NCBI RefSeq assembly: GCF_018986915.1
Contig: NZ_CP076723.1
Location: forward strand, 2,079,501-2,143,500
Direction of reading: 5' to 3'
Source: Geomonas oryzisoli
Lineage (GTDB): Bacteria; Desulfobacterota; Desulfuromonadia; Geobacterales; Geobacteraceae
DNA: 64,000 bases
The position numbers and the translations under genes were made by a program. Positions 57,662 through 64,000 of the stretch are shown piece by piece (within the stretch, counting starts at the first letter, position 1; each line of letters starts with the position of its first letter). Below the pieces are notes generated by a model. The model was not told the DNA's origin. It was given only the letters and a program-made list of their open reading frames with translations, and made no database searches.

Positions 57662-58118
57662 CGAGGCTCACTCCTTCGGGCAGGAGTTCGGAAAGGTAGG
57701 CCCGCCCTTGCAGGTTGCGCATATGTCCCCAGGTTTCCACCACCAGCCGCCGCGTGGTCAATTTGAGACCTCGGCGCCCCGGCTGACGCGGTGTGCCGGC
57801 AAGCGCCTTGCGGTAGTCGTCGTGATAGTTGCCGAGCAGCACCTGTAAATCGGGGTGCACCAGCCCGTTCCAGGCTACCGCGAAGACCACGCCGGAAGGA
57901 TTGACGTATTCCCGCACCGTGGTGGCCGTAATTCCTGATGCGATCGACTCGACGCGATACCTGGCGGTGTTGGTCGATTTCAGGAACTTGCCGGAAAAGG
58001 CGTTGGTGTCCCGGACAATGGTCTGGGCCGGTTCGCCCAGGGTCGCGTGCGCCAGGTCATAGCTCAAAGAGATGACCAGCGCCATGCAAAGCGAGATACG
58101 GCAGATTGGTAGCATCAT
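57648..58118 (-). CDS. DUF2844 secreted protein
   Basis: 156 residues. Signal peptide MMLPICRISLCMALVISLSY...AHA, then a small domain with VREYVNPSGVVFAVAWNGLV and PDLQVLLGNYHDDYRKAL, the DUF2844 signature. The start at 58118 follows AGGGGAC; the longer frame to 58181 lacks a signal peptide. It overlaps the DUF3443 gene by 14 bases. Function unknown, probably acts with DUF3443. Confidence 0.85.
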   Translation of the reverse strand: MMLPICRISLCMALVISLSYDLAHATLGEPAQTIVRDTNAFSGKFLKSTNTARYRVESIASGITATTVREYVNPSGVVFAVAWNGLVHPDLQVLLGNYHDDYRKALAGTPRQPGRRGLKLTTRRLVVETWGHMRNLQGRAYLSELLPEGVSLDEIR

Positions 58119-58255
58119 CGTTGTCCCCTGTACCGCTCGGAATTTGGGTGTCCAAGAAACAAGGTGACATTCTACCAACAATTCTTTTCTTGTCTTAGCA
58201 AACGTTAATTTTTATCGACAACCGGAACAAGGTGGGCGGAGGCAGGCAAAAGAAT

Positions 58256-58285
58256 ACGCCGCCTCGGTATCCCGAGGCGGCGTAC
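58256..58285 (-). terminator. strong hairpin terminator of the OmpH-like gene
   Basis: TACGCCGCCTCGG (58256-58268) and CCGAGGCGGCGTA (58273-58285) are a perfect 13-bp stem with a four-base loop; the minus strand continues TTCTTTT. Confidence 0.85.
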
Positions 58286-58323
58286 GGTAAACGCGGAATA
58301 TGTGGTGGGGACAGGCCGTGCGG

Positions 58324-58968
58324 CTATTTCTTCCCTTTCTTGGAGAGCTCGGCAGCAACTTCCTCGCTGATGTCTTTGGGCTTCACCTTTTCATCGGCAA
58401 AGAGTACCCCTTTTTCCTCGACCACCAGCAGGTAGCCGTTGGCCTTGGCGTAGTCGGCAGCAGCCTTCTTGATGATGCCACCTATCTCATTGGTCAGCTT
58501 CTCCTGCAGCTTGTTTACCTCAAGCTCACTGGCGCGGGCCAGCTTCTGGTAATCCTCGACCTTCTTCTGGAACTCGGCGGCCTTGGCTGCGCGCTCTTTC
58601 TGGGTCATGGTGGGCAGCTTCGCCTCGATGGCGGCCTTTTGCTTCTCGAGCTGCTTGGTGCGGGCGTCGAGTTTGGCGCGCAGCTGTTCCGACTTCTTCT
58701 TCAGCGACTCGGTGGCCGCCTTCCCCTCGGGAGATTCCGATGCGACCTTGGACATGTCGATAAACGCGATTTTGACCGATGCCGCGTTCGCTTCGTCCTT
58801 GGCGGGAACAGCGGGGGCAACCGCAGCGGCCGGTGCCGGTGCGGGAGCGGGTGCTGCAACCGGAGCTGCTACGGGAGCTGCAACCGGAGCGGTCTCAGCG
58901 GCAAAGCCGTTGGCGGCGACGAAAGAGGTGAGTGCGGAACCGATGAGTAGTGTCACGAACCTGTTCAT
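58324..58968 (-). CDS. OmpH/Skp-like periplasmic chaperone
   Basis: 214 residues. Signal peptide MNRFVTLLIGSALTSFVAA, an Ala/Pro/Val-rich linker (about 26-57), then VKIAFIDMSKVASESPEGKA and a long Lys/Glu-rich coiled coil (about 80-165), as in Skp tentacles. It ends with YLLVVEEKGVLFADEKVKP, typical of OmpH. It likely chaperones outer-membrane proteins. The low-complexity linker is longer than usual. Confidence 0.85.
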   Translation of the reverse strand: MNRFVTLLIGSALTSFVAANGFAAETAPVAAPVAAPVAAPAPAPAPAAAVAPAVPAKDEANAASVKIAFIDMSKVASESPEGKAATESLKKKSEQLRAKLDARTKQLEKQKAAIEAKLPTMTQKERAAKAAEFQKKVEDYQKLARASELEVNKLQEKLTNEIGGIIKKAAADYAKANGYLLVVEEKGVLFADEKVKPKDISEEVAAELSKKGKK

Positions 58969-59170
58969 ATGATCGTCCTTTGCTTGAGTAGTGGTGACTG
59001 CGACTGGAGAGCATAAAGCCTTTGTTACGCTTTGGCAATTAAAAGAAATGTGGTGTCGGGTATCGGAGACCTCCTCGGGGGCGGCAAAGTATCGGCAAAA
59101 CGTACCTATAAAGGCTGTTGACTCGTATACGCCTCGCTGCTACCATGCCACCACTCAAGAGGAGCGCCCC

Positions 59171-59461
59171 ATGACCGATATACTACAGAAACTGCAGACA
59201 GCGACACCCGATGACCCGACAATGGCAGAGCTGTTGCGCGAGGCTTTGCAGGAGATCCGCGAACTGAGAAAGCAAAGGGACGCCCTGGAAGAGATCATGA
59301 TCGTGCTGTCCCGCACCGAGCTTCCCTGGGACGAGGAGGGGAAGCCGACCGAGGGCCTGCCGCACTTCAAGGAACGCTACCTGAACGCGGTCCACGAGGC
59401 AGCCGGACTGCTCGGTCTGGAGCTGCGCAGCACCATCACCAGGACCGAACCGAGAACCTAA
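59171..59461 (+). CDS. small hypothetical coiled-coil protein
   Basis: 96 residues, MTDILQKLQTATPDDPTMAE, with a Glu/Leu/Arg-rich helix (about 20-50) and a conserved-looking LPWDEEGKPTEGLPHFKERY. GGAGC ends six bases before the ATG. No family recognised; it is not an AbrB/PrlF antitoxin. Confidence 0.65.
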   Translation: MTDILQKLQTATPDDPTMAELLREALQEIRELRKQRDALEEIMIVLSRTELPWDEEGKPTEGLPHFKERYLNAVHEAAGLLGLELRSTITRTEPRT

Positions 59462-59479
59462 TTCCAGCGTTGTCCTGCT

Positions 59480-59592
59480 CTCCCCCTCCCTTGACGGGAG
59501 GGGGCAGGGGGGTGGGTGCCCCTGCCATGACCGCCGATGTGGCACCTACCCCCACCCCCTAACCCCCTCCCGCGAGGGGAGGGGGGACTTTA
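59480..59592. repeat. GC-rich palindrome cluster (copy 4)
   Basis: CCCCCTCCC, TTGAC, GGGAGGGGG near 59483, then GGGGGGTGGGTGCC paired with GGCACCTACCCCCACCCCC, and CCCCTCCCGCGAGGGGAGGGG at the end. It forms a large cruciform-like arrangement between two small genes. Confidence 0.75.
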
Positions 59593-59643
59593 ACCGGACA
59601 ATCTTGCCTGATTCCACCCTTTACACCAAATACTGGAGCATAC

Positions 59644-59910
59644 ATGCCTACCAACATGATGGAATGGGGATTCGTTGTCGTTTTCTTTCTGCTGCCCGGC
59701 ACCATCGGCGCTTGGGTCGCCTACACCAAGGGGCGCAACCCGCTGCTGTGGTTTGTGCTGAACGGCCTTTTCGCCCCCACGGTGATGATCACCCTCTTTC
59801 AGCGCCCGCTTCGGCCGATGCAGGGGCACTACCGGCAGTGCCCGAAGTGCAGCGAGTTCAGCAAGTGGCGCGAGCAGGCCTGCCGTTTCTGCGGCACCGC
59901 GCTTAGCTGA
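59644..59910 (+). CDS. small membrane protein with zinc-ribbon tail
   Basis: 88 residues. Two hydrophobic helices (about 7-26 and 32-50) are followed by CPKC and CRFC, a rubredoxin/zinc-ribbon-like knuckle. GGAG precedes the ATG. It is eight bases before the next gene, in the same strand group as the YhaV-like gene. Confidence 0.75.
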   Translation: MPTNMMEWGFVVVFFLLPGTIGAWVAYTKGRNPLLWFVLNGLFAPTVMITLFQRPLRPMQGHYRQCPKCSEFSKWREQACRFCGTALS

Positions 59911-59918
59911 GCCGGGTC

Positions 59919-60785
59919 ATGTTCTTCCGCAAGCAGCCTGATTTCGGCCAACTTCTGCGCGAACTGGGGACATTCAGCCGCAGGGACGTAACCCAGGGGC
60001 TGAAACTGGCCACATACAAGAAAGCGGCCCAGACGCTGCTGAAAAAGGATGCCGTCTCCGCGCACGTCCTGCTCGGACTGGTTGCCTGCCTGGAGCACGA
60101 CATCGCTTCGATGCACGCCCAGTACCTCCAGGCCATCGAGCTTTCCGACTCCCATCTCTCCCTGATGTACTATGCCCTCGCCCTCGAAAAATCCTGTCTT
60201 TGGAACGATGCCGCAAAGTATGCCCTGCTTGCCCTGGACCGTGCGCCCCAGGAACCGAAACTGCTGAACGCCGCCATCGGCATCGCGCCGTTGACGGGAA
60301 GGTTTTCCCTGTTGAAGAAACTGCTGTCCCAGTGGCAGGAGAGTCACGAGGGGGTGCGCCACCCGCGCCAGGACGATTACGAGGCCGTGACCGACGCGCT
60401 GACACGCCAGGGGCTGGCGGAGCAGGACCTGAAATCCGTTCTGGCAGCCGTAGGCACCGCCTTCTCGGAGACCGATGCCATCGTGCTGCAGTGCCGCTAT
60501 GAAGTTGTTCGCGGCAAGGATTCCGCCTTCATCCATTACCGTTTCGTGCTCCCGGACAGCCTGGTCGCCACCTACTACGAGGACCGGGTTTCCGAAAAAC
60601 TCTCCGCCACCGCCTGCCATCCGCGCATCTTCGACGCGTTTTCCTTCTCGGTCGAGAACGGCACCCTGTATGAGCTCTACGACTGCATGGAGCGGGAGTT
60701 AGCCTTCAGCGCCGATACCATCAAGGTGCCGGATCCCGACAAGATGAAACTGATCGAGGAACTGATCCGGGACGTGGAGGTCTGA
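59919..60785 (+). CDS. hypothetical TPR-like protein upstream of the YhaV-like toxin
   Basis: 288 residues. The N-terminal half looks like TPR helices (LMYYALALEKSCLWNDAAKY, ALLALDRAPQEPKLL). The C-terminal half (about 165-288) is an alpha/beta domain with EVVRGKDSAFIHYRFVLPDS that I do not recognise. It ends one base before the start of the YhaV-like gene. It occupies the place where a PrlF antitoxin would be expected but shares no visible similarity. Confidence 0.7.
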   Translation: MFFRKQPDFGQLLRELGTFSRRDVTQGLKLATYKKAAQTLLKKDAVSAHVLLGLVACLEHDIASMHAQYLQAIELSDSHLSLMYYALALEKSCLWNDAAKYALLALDRAPQEPKLLNAAIGIAPLTGRFSLLKKLLSQWQESHEGVRHPRQDDYEAVTDALTRQGLAEQDLKSVLAAVGTAFSETDAIVLQCRYEVVRGKDSAFIHYRFVLPDSLVATYYEDRVSEKLSATACHPRIFDAFSFSVENGTLYELYDCMERELAFSADTIKVPDPDKMKLIEELIRDVEV

Positions 60786-60786
60786 G

Positions 60787-61179
60787 ATGGTGAGCAACGA
60801 GTCGCGCATCCGCTTTCACGCCGCGTTCGAACAGGTGCTGGACGAACTGATCGCCGTGGTGGCCAAGGAAAAGGAGAGGAATCCGCAGACCTATAAGACC
60901 TCACCGCAGGCGAAACTGCTGGCGCGGGTGTACCGGGCCATCAAGGACGAGATACCCGCAGACCCGCAGCACGCCTCGTACTACCAGGGGGAGGCCGAGG
61001 GGCACGCCTACCGGCAGTGGCGCCGGGCCAAGCCGACCAAGGAGCACCGCCTCTTCTTCAAGTGGGACAAGGAGACCAACGCCATCATCTACGCTTGGCT
61101 GAACAGCGAGGTGAGCCTGGTGAAATACAGAAGCCACATGGAGGCGTATCGGGCGTTCAGGGTGAAAAGCAAGGGTTGA
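60787..61179 (+). CDS. YhaV-family toxin (mRNA interferase)
   Basis: 130 residues. It aligns by eye with E. coli YhaV: LIAVVAKEKERNPQTYKTSP, KLLARVYRAIKDEIPADP, HRLFFKWDKETNAIIYAWLN and the YRSHMEAYRAF end, including RLFF and the W-x-N near the C-terminus. YhaV is a RelE-superfamily, ribosome-dependent RNase normally held by PrlF. No PrlF-like gene lies beside it. It is one base after the 288-residue gene. Confidence 0.85.
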   Translation: MVSNESRIRFHAAFEQVLDELIAVVAKEKERNPQTYKTSPQAKLLARVYRAIKDEIPADPQHASYYQGEAEGHAYRQWRRAKPTKEHRLFFKWDKETNAIIYAWLNSEVSLVKYRSHMEAYRAFRVKSKG

Positions 61180-61262
61180 TGGGAATTATGGGAGGGATGG
61201 GATATGGGACTTATGGGAGCCCGGTAGGGTCCACCGCTTCCACAGAGCTATGGGCCGTAACG

Positions 61263-61372
61263 TCCCCCGCCCCCGGAGGGGGAGGGACGGGGAGGGGGCT
61301 GCAAGTCAGCAGTTGCTTGGTATGTCCCCCCTCCCAACCTCCCCCCTCCAGGGGGAGGAGTTCAGTGCCAAG
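61263..61372. repeat. GC-rich palindrome cluster (copy 5), reaching into the PPTase gene
   Basis: GTCCCCCGCCCCCGGAGG, then CTGCAAGTCAGCAG, then CCCCCCTCCCAACC and CCCCCCTCCAGGGGGAGGAG. It covers the 3' end of the next gene, whose last codons are therefore repeat-derived. Confidence 0.7.
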
Positions 61373-62037
61373 GCTGCGCAATAACCGGAGGGGACCGGCA
61401 GGTCTACGAGGCGCCAGCGACCAAGCTCGGCGGGCTCCGCACCGTGCCCCAGAAGGGCCGCCGGTTCCCCCGGCCGCAGCGACACGTCGAACCCGGTGGA
61501 TGGTTGGGAGAAACCGCTGCCGGTCGCCTTCATATAAGCTTCCTTCCTGGTCCAGCAGCGGTAGAACGCTTCCAGTTGCTGCCGCGGGTCCAACCCGAAC
61601 AACTCTTCACGTTCCCGCACAGAAAAATAGCGCTCCGCCATGGGGCGAAACGCCAGCTCCTGCCGTATCTCTTCGAGGTCGACTCCTATCTCCGCACCGT
61701 AACACGCTGCTATCAACAATTGACCGCCGGAATGGGAAACGTTGAAGCGCAGCCCTTCGGCCGCCTGCCCAGCGACCAGGGACGGCTTCCCGAACTCGCC
61801 TTCCGCAAACACGAGCCGTCCGGGTTCCTCACCGACAAGATCCGCCAGAATCTCCCGCACCAAGCCGCGCCCGACCAGGAACAGTTCCCGCTTTTCAGGA
61901 TCGAGCAGCCTCGCCCCGCGCCGCAGTTCGTCTTGGCTTAAGAAGCCGATAAGGCGTTCCTTGTCGTGCTCCGGGCGCTGCAGCGGTTCGAGGCGGTACT
62001 GCGCGCGCACCGGCTCCAGTCCGGGGACCGGTATCAA
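61306..62037 (-). CDS. 4'-phosphopantetheinyl transferase (Sfp type)
   Basis: 243 residues. It transfers phosphopantetheine from CoA to acyl or peptidyl carrier proteins. Signature motifs: FNVSHSGGQLLIAACYG, IGVDLEEI (metal Asp) and FYRCWTRKEAYMKATGSGF (WxxKEA). Start TTG at 62037 overlaps the oleD stop (TTGA) with GAGGCGGGAGC before it. The last 15 or so residues (SSPWRGEVGRGDIPSNC) are encoded by the GC-rich repeat. It lies in the ole operon. Confidence 0.87.
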   Translation of the reverse strand: MIPVPGLEPVRAQYRLEPLQRPEHDKERLIGFLSQDELRRGARLLDPEKRELFLVGRGLVREILADLVGEEPGRLVFAEGEFGKPSLVAGQAAEGLRFNVSHSGGQLLIAACYGAEIGVDLEEIRQELAFRPMAERYFSVREREELFGLDPRQQLEAFYRCWTRKEAYMKATGSGFSQPSTGFDVSLRPGEPAALLGHGAEPAELGRWRLVDLPVPSGYCAALALNSSPWRGEVGRGDIPSNC

Positions 62038-63026
62038 GCTCCCGCCTCGAACGATGCGCGCAGAAGCTTCAGCCCCTCCTGCGTCGAGATGCGGGGGGTA
62101 TAGCCGAGGTCCCTGCGGGCAGCGGAGATATCGAACCAGTGGGACGTGGCCAGTTCCTTGGCGACGAAGCGGGTCATGGGAGGCTCGCCGGAAAGCCTGA
62201 GCGTCTTCCAGGCGACCTCGCAGGCGACGCCGGCGGCATAAGCGACTCCGGCCGGAATGGTGCGGGTGACCGGCGGGACACCGGCCGCCTCCAGGATCGC
62301 GTTCACCATATCCCACAGCGCGATGGGCTCGCCGTTGGAGATGAAGTACGCCTTCCCGGCGAGCGGGGCGTCGGCGGTGAGGCGGTCCGCCGCGTTCAGG
62401 TGCGCCTCGGCGGCATTCTCCACGTACACGGTGTCGACCAGACAGGTGCGCGTGCCGATGCGCCTCAAGGCGCCGGCGCGTCCCTTGGTGACGATGCGCG
62501 GCACCAGGTGGTTGTCGCCCGGTCCCCAGATCAGGTGGGGACGCAACGATACGGTGGACAGGGTGCGCGAGTTGGCGGCAAGGAGCGCCTGCTCCGCGAG
62601 CGCCTTGGTGTGCGGGTAATGCGCCTCGAAATGGGTGGGGTAGGGGAGGGACTCGTCGCCCCCCTCGACGTCGGACCCGTCGAAGACGACGCTGGGCGAG
62701 CCGGTGTGAACCAGGCGCCGGATGCCTAAGATGCGGCAGGCGGCGATCACGTTCTCGGTGCCGACGACGTTGGCCAGGTAGTACTCCTGGAAGTCACCCC
62801 AAATGCCGGCCTTGGCTGCGACATGGAAGATAATGTCGCACCCCTTCGCCGCATCGACCACGGCGTTAAGGTTGGAAAGGTCGCCGCGACGCTGCTCCAC
62901 GCCCAGTGCTGCCAGCTCCGGGTACTCGCCACGCGAGAAACTGACCACCTCGTCGCCGCGGGTGCGCAACTGCCTGACGATGGCCGAGCCGAGAAAACCT
63001 CCACCTCCGGTGACTAGCGCGCGCAT
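62034..63026 (-). CDS. oleD: 2-alkyl-3-oxoalkanoate reductase (OleD)
   Basis: 330 residues, an extended short-chain dehydrogenase. The Rossmann motif is VTGGGGFLGSAIVRQL and the catalytic YxxxK is YPHTK. HPHLIWGPGD-like (RPHLIWGPGDNHL) and VDTVYVENAAEAHL are typical of 3-beta-HSD/OleD proteins. It reduces the beta-keto acid made by OleA in head-to-head hydrocarbon synthesis. It overlaps oleC by 13 bases. Confidence 0.87.
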   Translation of the reverse strand: MRALVTGGGGFLGSAIVRQLRTRGDEVVSFSRGEYPELAALGVEQRRGDLSNLNAVVDAAKGCDIIFHVAAKAGIWGDFQEYYLANVVGTENVIAACRILGIRRLVHTGSPSVVFDGSDVEGGDESLPYPTHFEAHYPHTKALAEQALLAANSRTLSTVSLRPHLIWGPGDNHLVPRIVTKGRAGALRRIGTRTCLVDTVYVENAAEAHLNAADRLTADAPLAGKAYFISNGEPIALWDMVNAILEAAGVPPVTRTIPAGVAYAAGVACEVAWKTLRLSGEPPMTRFVAKELATSHWFDISAARRDLGYTPRISTQEGLKLLRASFEAGA

Positions 63027-64000
63027 TTAAGGGTCTCCGCGGCCCAGACCGCCAGCTTCTCCCTGAAGATCTTGGCGTTGTGCCGGATATCCACCGGGAA
63101 GGCGGGGTGGAACAGGATGGTTTCGATGGAGCGGGTGTGGATATGCTCTTCTGCCAGCGTTTTCAGCTCCGTGCGCACCTGCTCCTGGTCGACCTTGACG
63201 TTCTTCTCCAGTTCGATGCAGATCACCGGAGTGAGGGCGCCCGGCTCGCCAACGCCCACCAGGGCGCTGCGGAACACGGCGGGATGCGTGTTGAAGACGG
63301 CCTCGCACGGGATGGTGTAGAGCGGGCCGCCCTCGGTCTCGACGCGATGGGACTTGCGGCCGCAGAACCAGACGCGACCATCTTCGTCCCTGCCGCCCAG
63401 ATCGCCCATGCGGTGAAAGAAGGAACCGGTGGCCGGATCGATGATCTTGGAGAGGTGGTCCGATTCCGGACGGTTGTAGTAACCGCGGGTCACCTGCTCT
63501 CCCTGCACCACGATCTCGCCGATCTTTCCCGTTGGGACGCGCAATTCGTCATCCCAGCCATAGATGGGGTTGTCGGTGATCTGGATGATCTCCAGACGGA
63601 TCCCTTCGACCGGGCGCCCCACGCAGACCCCGCCACCTGCGTCAGTGATCTTGCGGGTTTCCTCAAGGATCTCGGTGCTGCCGATGGAACAGACCGGGAG
63701 CGCCTCGGTAGCGCCGTAGGGGGTGAACACCTGCACGCCCGGATTGAGAAGGCTCGTGAAACGCTCCAAAACGGAGGCCGGGACCGGCGCACCGGCGGAG
63801 ATGGCGCGGCGCAGGGTCGGGAGTTTGATGCCGTGCTCGACGCCGTAGCGTCCCACCCGGTTGATGAGGGCGGGGGAACCGAACATGGTGGTCACGCCGT
63901 ATTCGTTGATAGGCCCCACGATCTTGCGCGGATCGACCGAACCGGGGCGGGTGAAGTCCATCTCCGGGATCACCGCGGTCATGCCGAGCGCCGGGGCGAA
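63014..64000 (-). CDS. oleC: AMP-ligase-like beta-lactone synthetase (OleC), N-terminus beyond the window
   Basis: The frame runs off the window end (codons for FAPALG before the Met at 63982). Adenylate-forming motifs: VFTPYGATEALPVCSIGSTE, TRGYYNRPESDHLSKI and HRMGDLGGRDEDGRVWFCGR, with the C-terminal Lys in DIRHNAKIFREKL. Next to oleD, the fit to OleC, which makes a beta-lactone from the 2-alkyl-3-hydroxy acid, is good. It should continue for about 230 further residues upstream. Confidence 0.85.
   Translation of the reverse strand, partial: FAPALGMTAVIPEMDFTRPGSVDPRKIVGPINEYGVTTMFGSPALINRVGRYGVEHGIKLPTLRRAISAGAPVPASVLERFTSLLNPGVQVFTPYGATEALPVCSIGSTEILEETRKITDAGGGVCVGRPVEGIRLEIIQITDNPIYGWDDELRVPTGKIGEIVVQGEQVTRGYYNRPESDHLSKIIDPATGSFFHRMGDLGGRDEDGRVWFCGRKSHRVETEGGPLYTIPCEAVFNTHPAVFRSALVGVGEPGALTPVICIELEKNVKVDQEQVRTELKTLAEEHIHTRSIETILFHPAFPVDIRHNAKIFREKLAVWAAETLKCAR

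Overview
The window looks like a chromosomal segment of a Geobacteraceae bacterium (Geobacter, Geomonas or Citrifermentans type). This is inferred from the high-GC coding style, a fused nifEN gene, a DraT/DraG-regulated molybdenum nitrogenase, a five-haem NrfA, many GAF/GGDEF/HD-GYP signalling proteins, an olefin (ole) locus, and small GC-rich palindromes scattered between genes. No marker gene was compared with a database, so the genus is not proven.

Layout. 0-2.7 kb: the tail of an unrecognised gene, a FadL-type outer-membrane protein and a methyltransferase. 2.7-11.7 kb: a signalling block with an HD-GYP protein, a double-PilZ protein, a GAF-GGDEF protein and a histidine kinase; the HD-GYP protein and the kinase share one N-terminal sensor. 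11.7-18.8 kb, minus strand: a TatD/radical-SAM fusion, bioA-bioD-bioB behind a BirA-type operator, epmA-efp and infA. 18.9-29.7 kb, plus strand: rlmD, a TPR protein, an HU/IHF protein, a Na/Pi transporter with ppx, a PAS-GGDEF protein, nrfA, an O-methyltransferase and a DUF1499 protein. 29.7-33.4 kb, minus strand: a chemoreceptor with a sigma-28-like promoter and small envelope proteins.

33.7-52.4 kb is the nitrogen-fixation island: nifV, nifH-nifD-nifK-nifEN-nifX-fdxB-nifX2-draT, then draG on the other strand, then nifB, a GNAT gene, etfB, etfA and a membrane iron-sulphur oxidoreductase. Three -24/-12 (sigma-54) promoters share the TGGCAC...GC pattern, before nifV, nifH and nifB. The nifH and nifB leaders each carry two hexaloop hairpins (A at loop position 1, G at position 4) followed by an overlapping intrinsic terminator. 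This is the architecture recognised by ANTAR antiterminators, so nitrogenase is probably controlled at three levels: sigma-54 initiation, RNA antitermination, and ADP-ribosylation of NifH Arg99 by DraT/DraG. A 21-bp tandem array of about 20 units separates the convergent draT and draG.

52.4-64 kb: a three-repeat protein of unknown function, a secreted nuclease, an S10 peptidase, a DUF2844/DUF3443 pair, an OmpH/Skp-like protein, a YhaV-type toxin without a PrlF partner, and a minus-strand operon with oleC (cut by the window end), oleD and a phosphopantetheinyl transferase. Several families of palindromic intergenic repeats recur and are listed. No tRNA, rRNA, CRISPR array, insertion sequence or prophage was seen.
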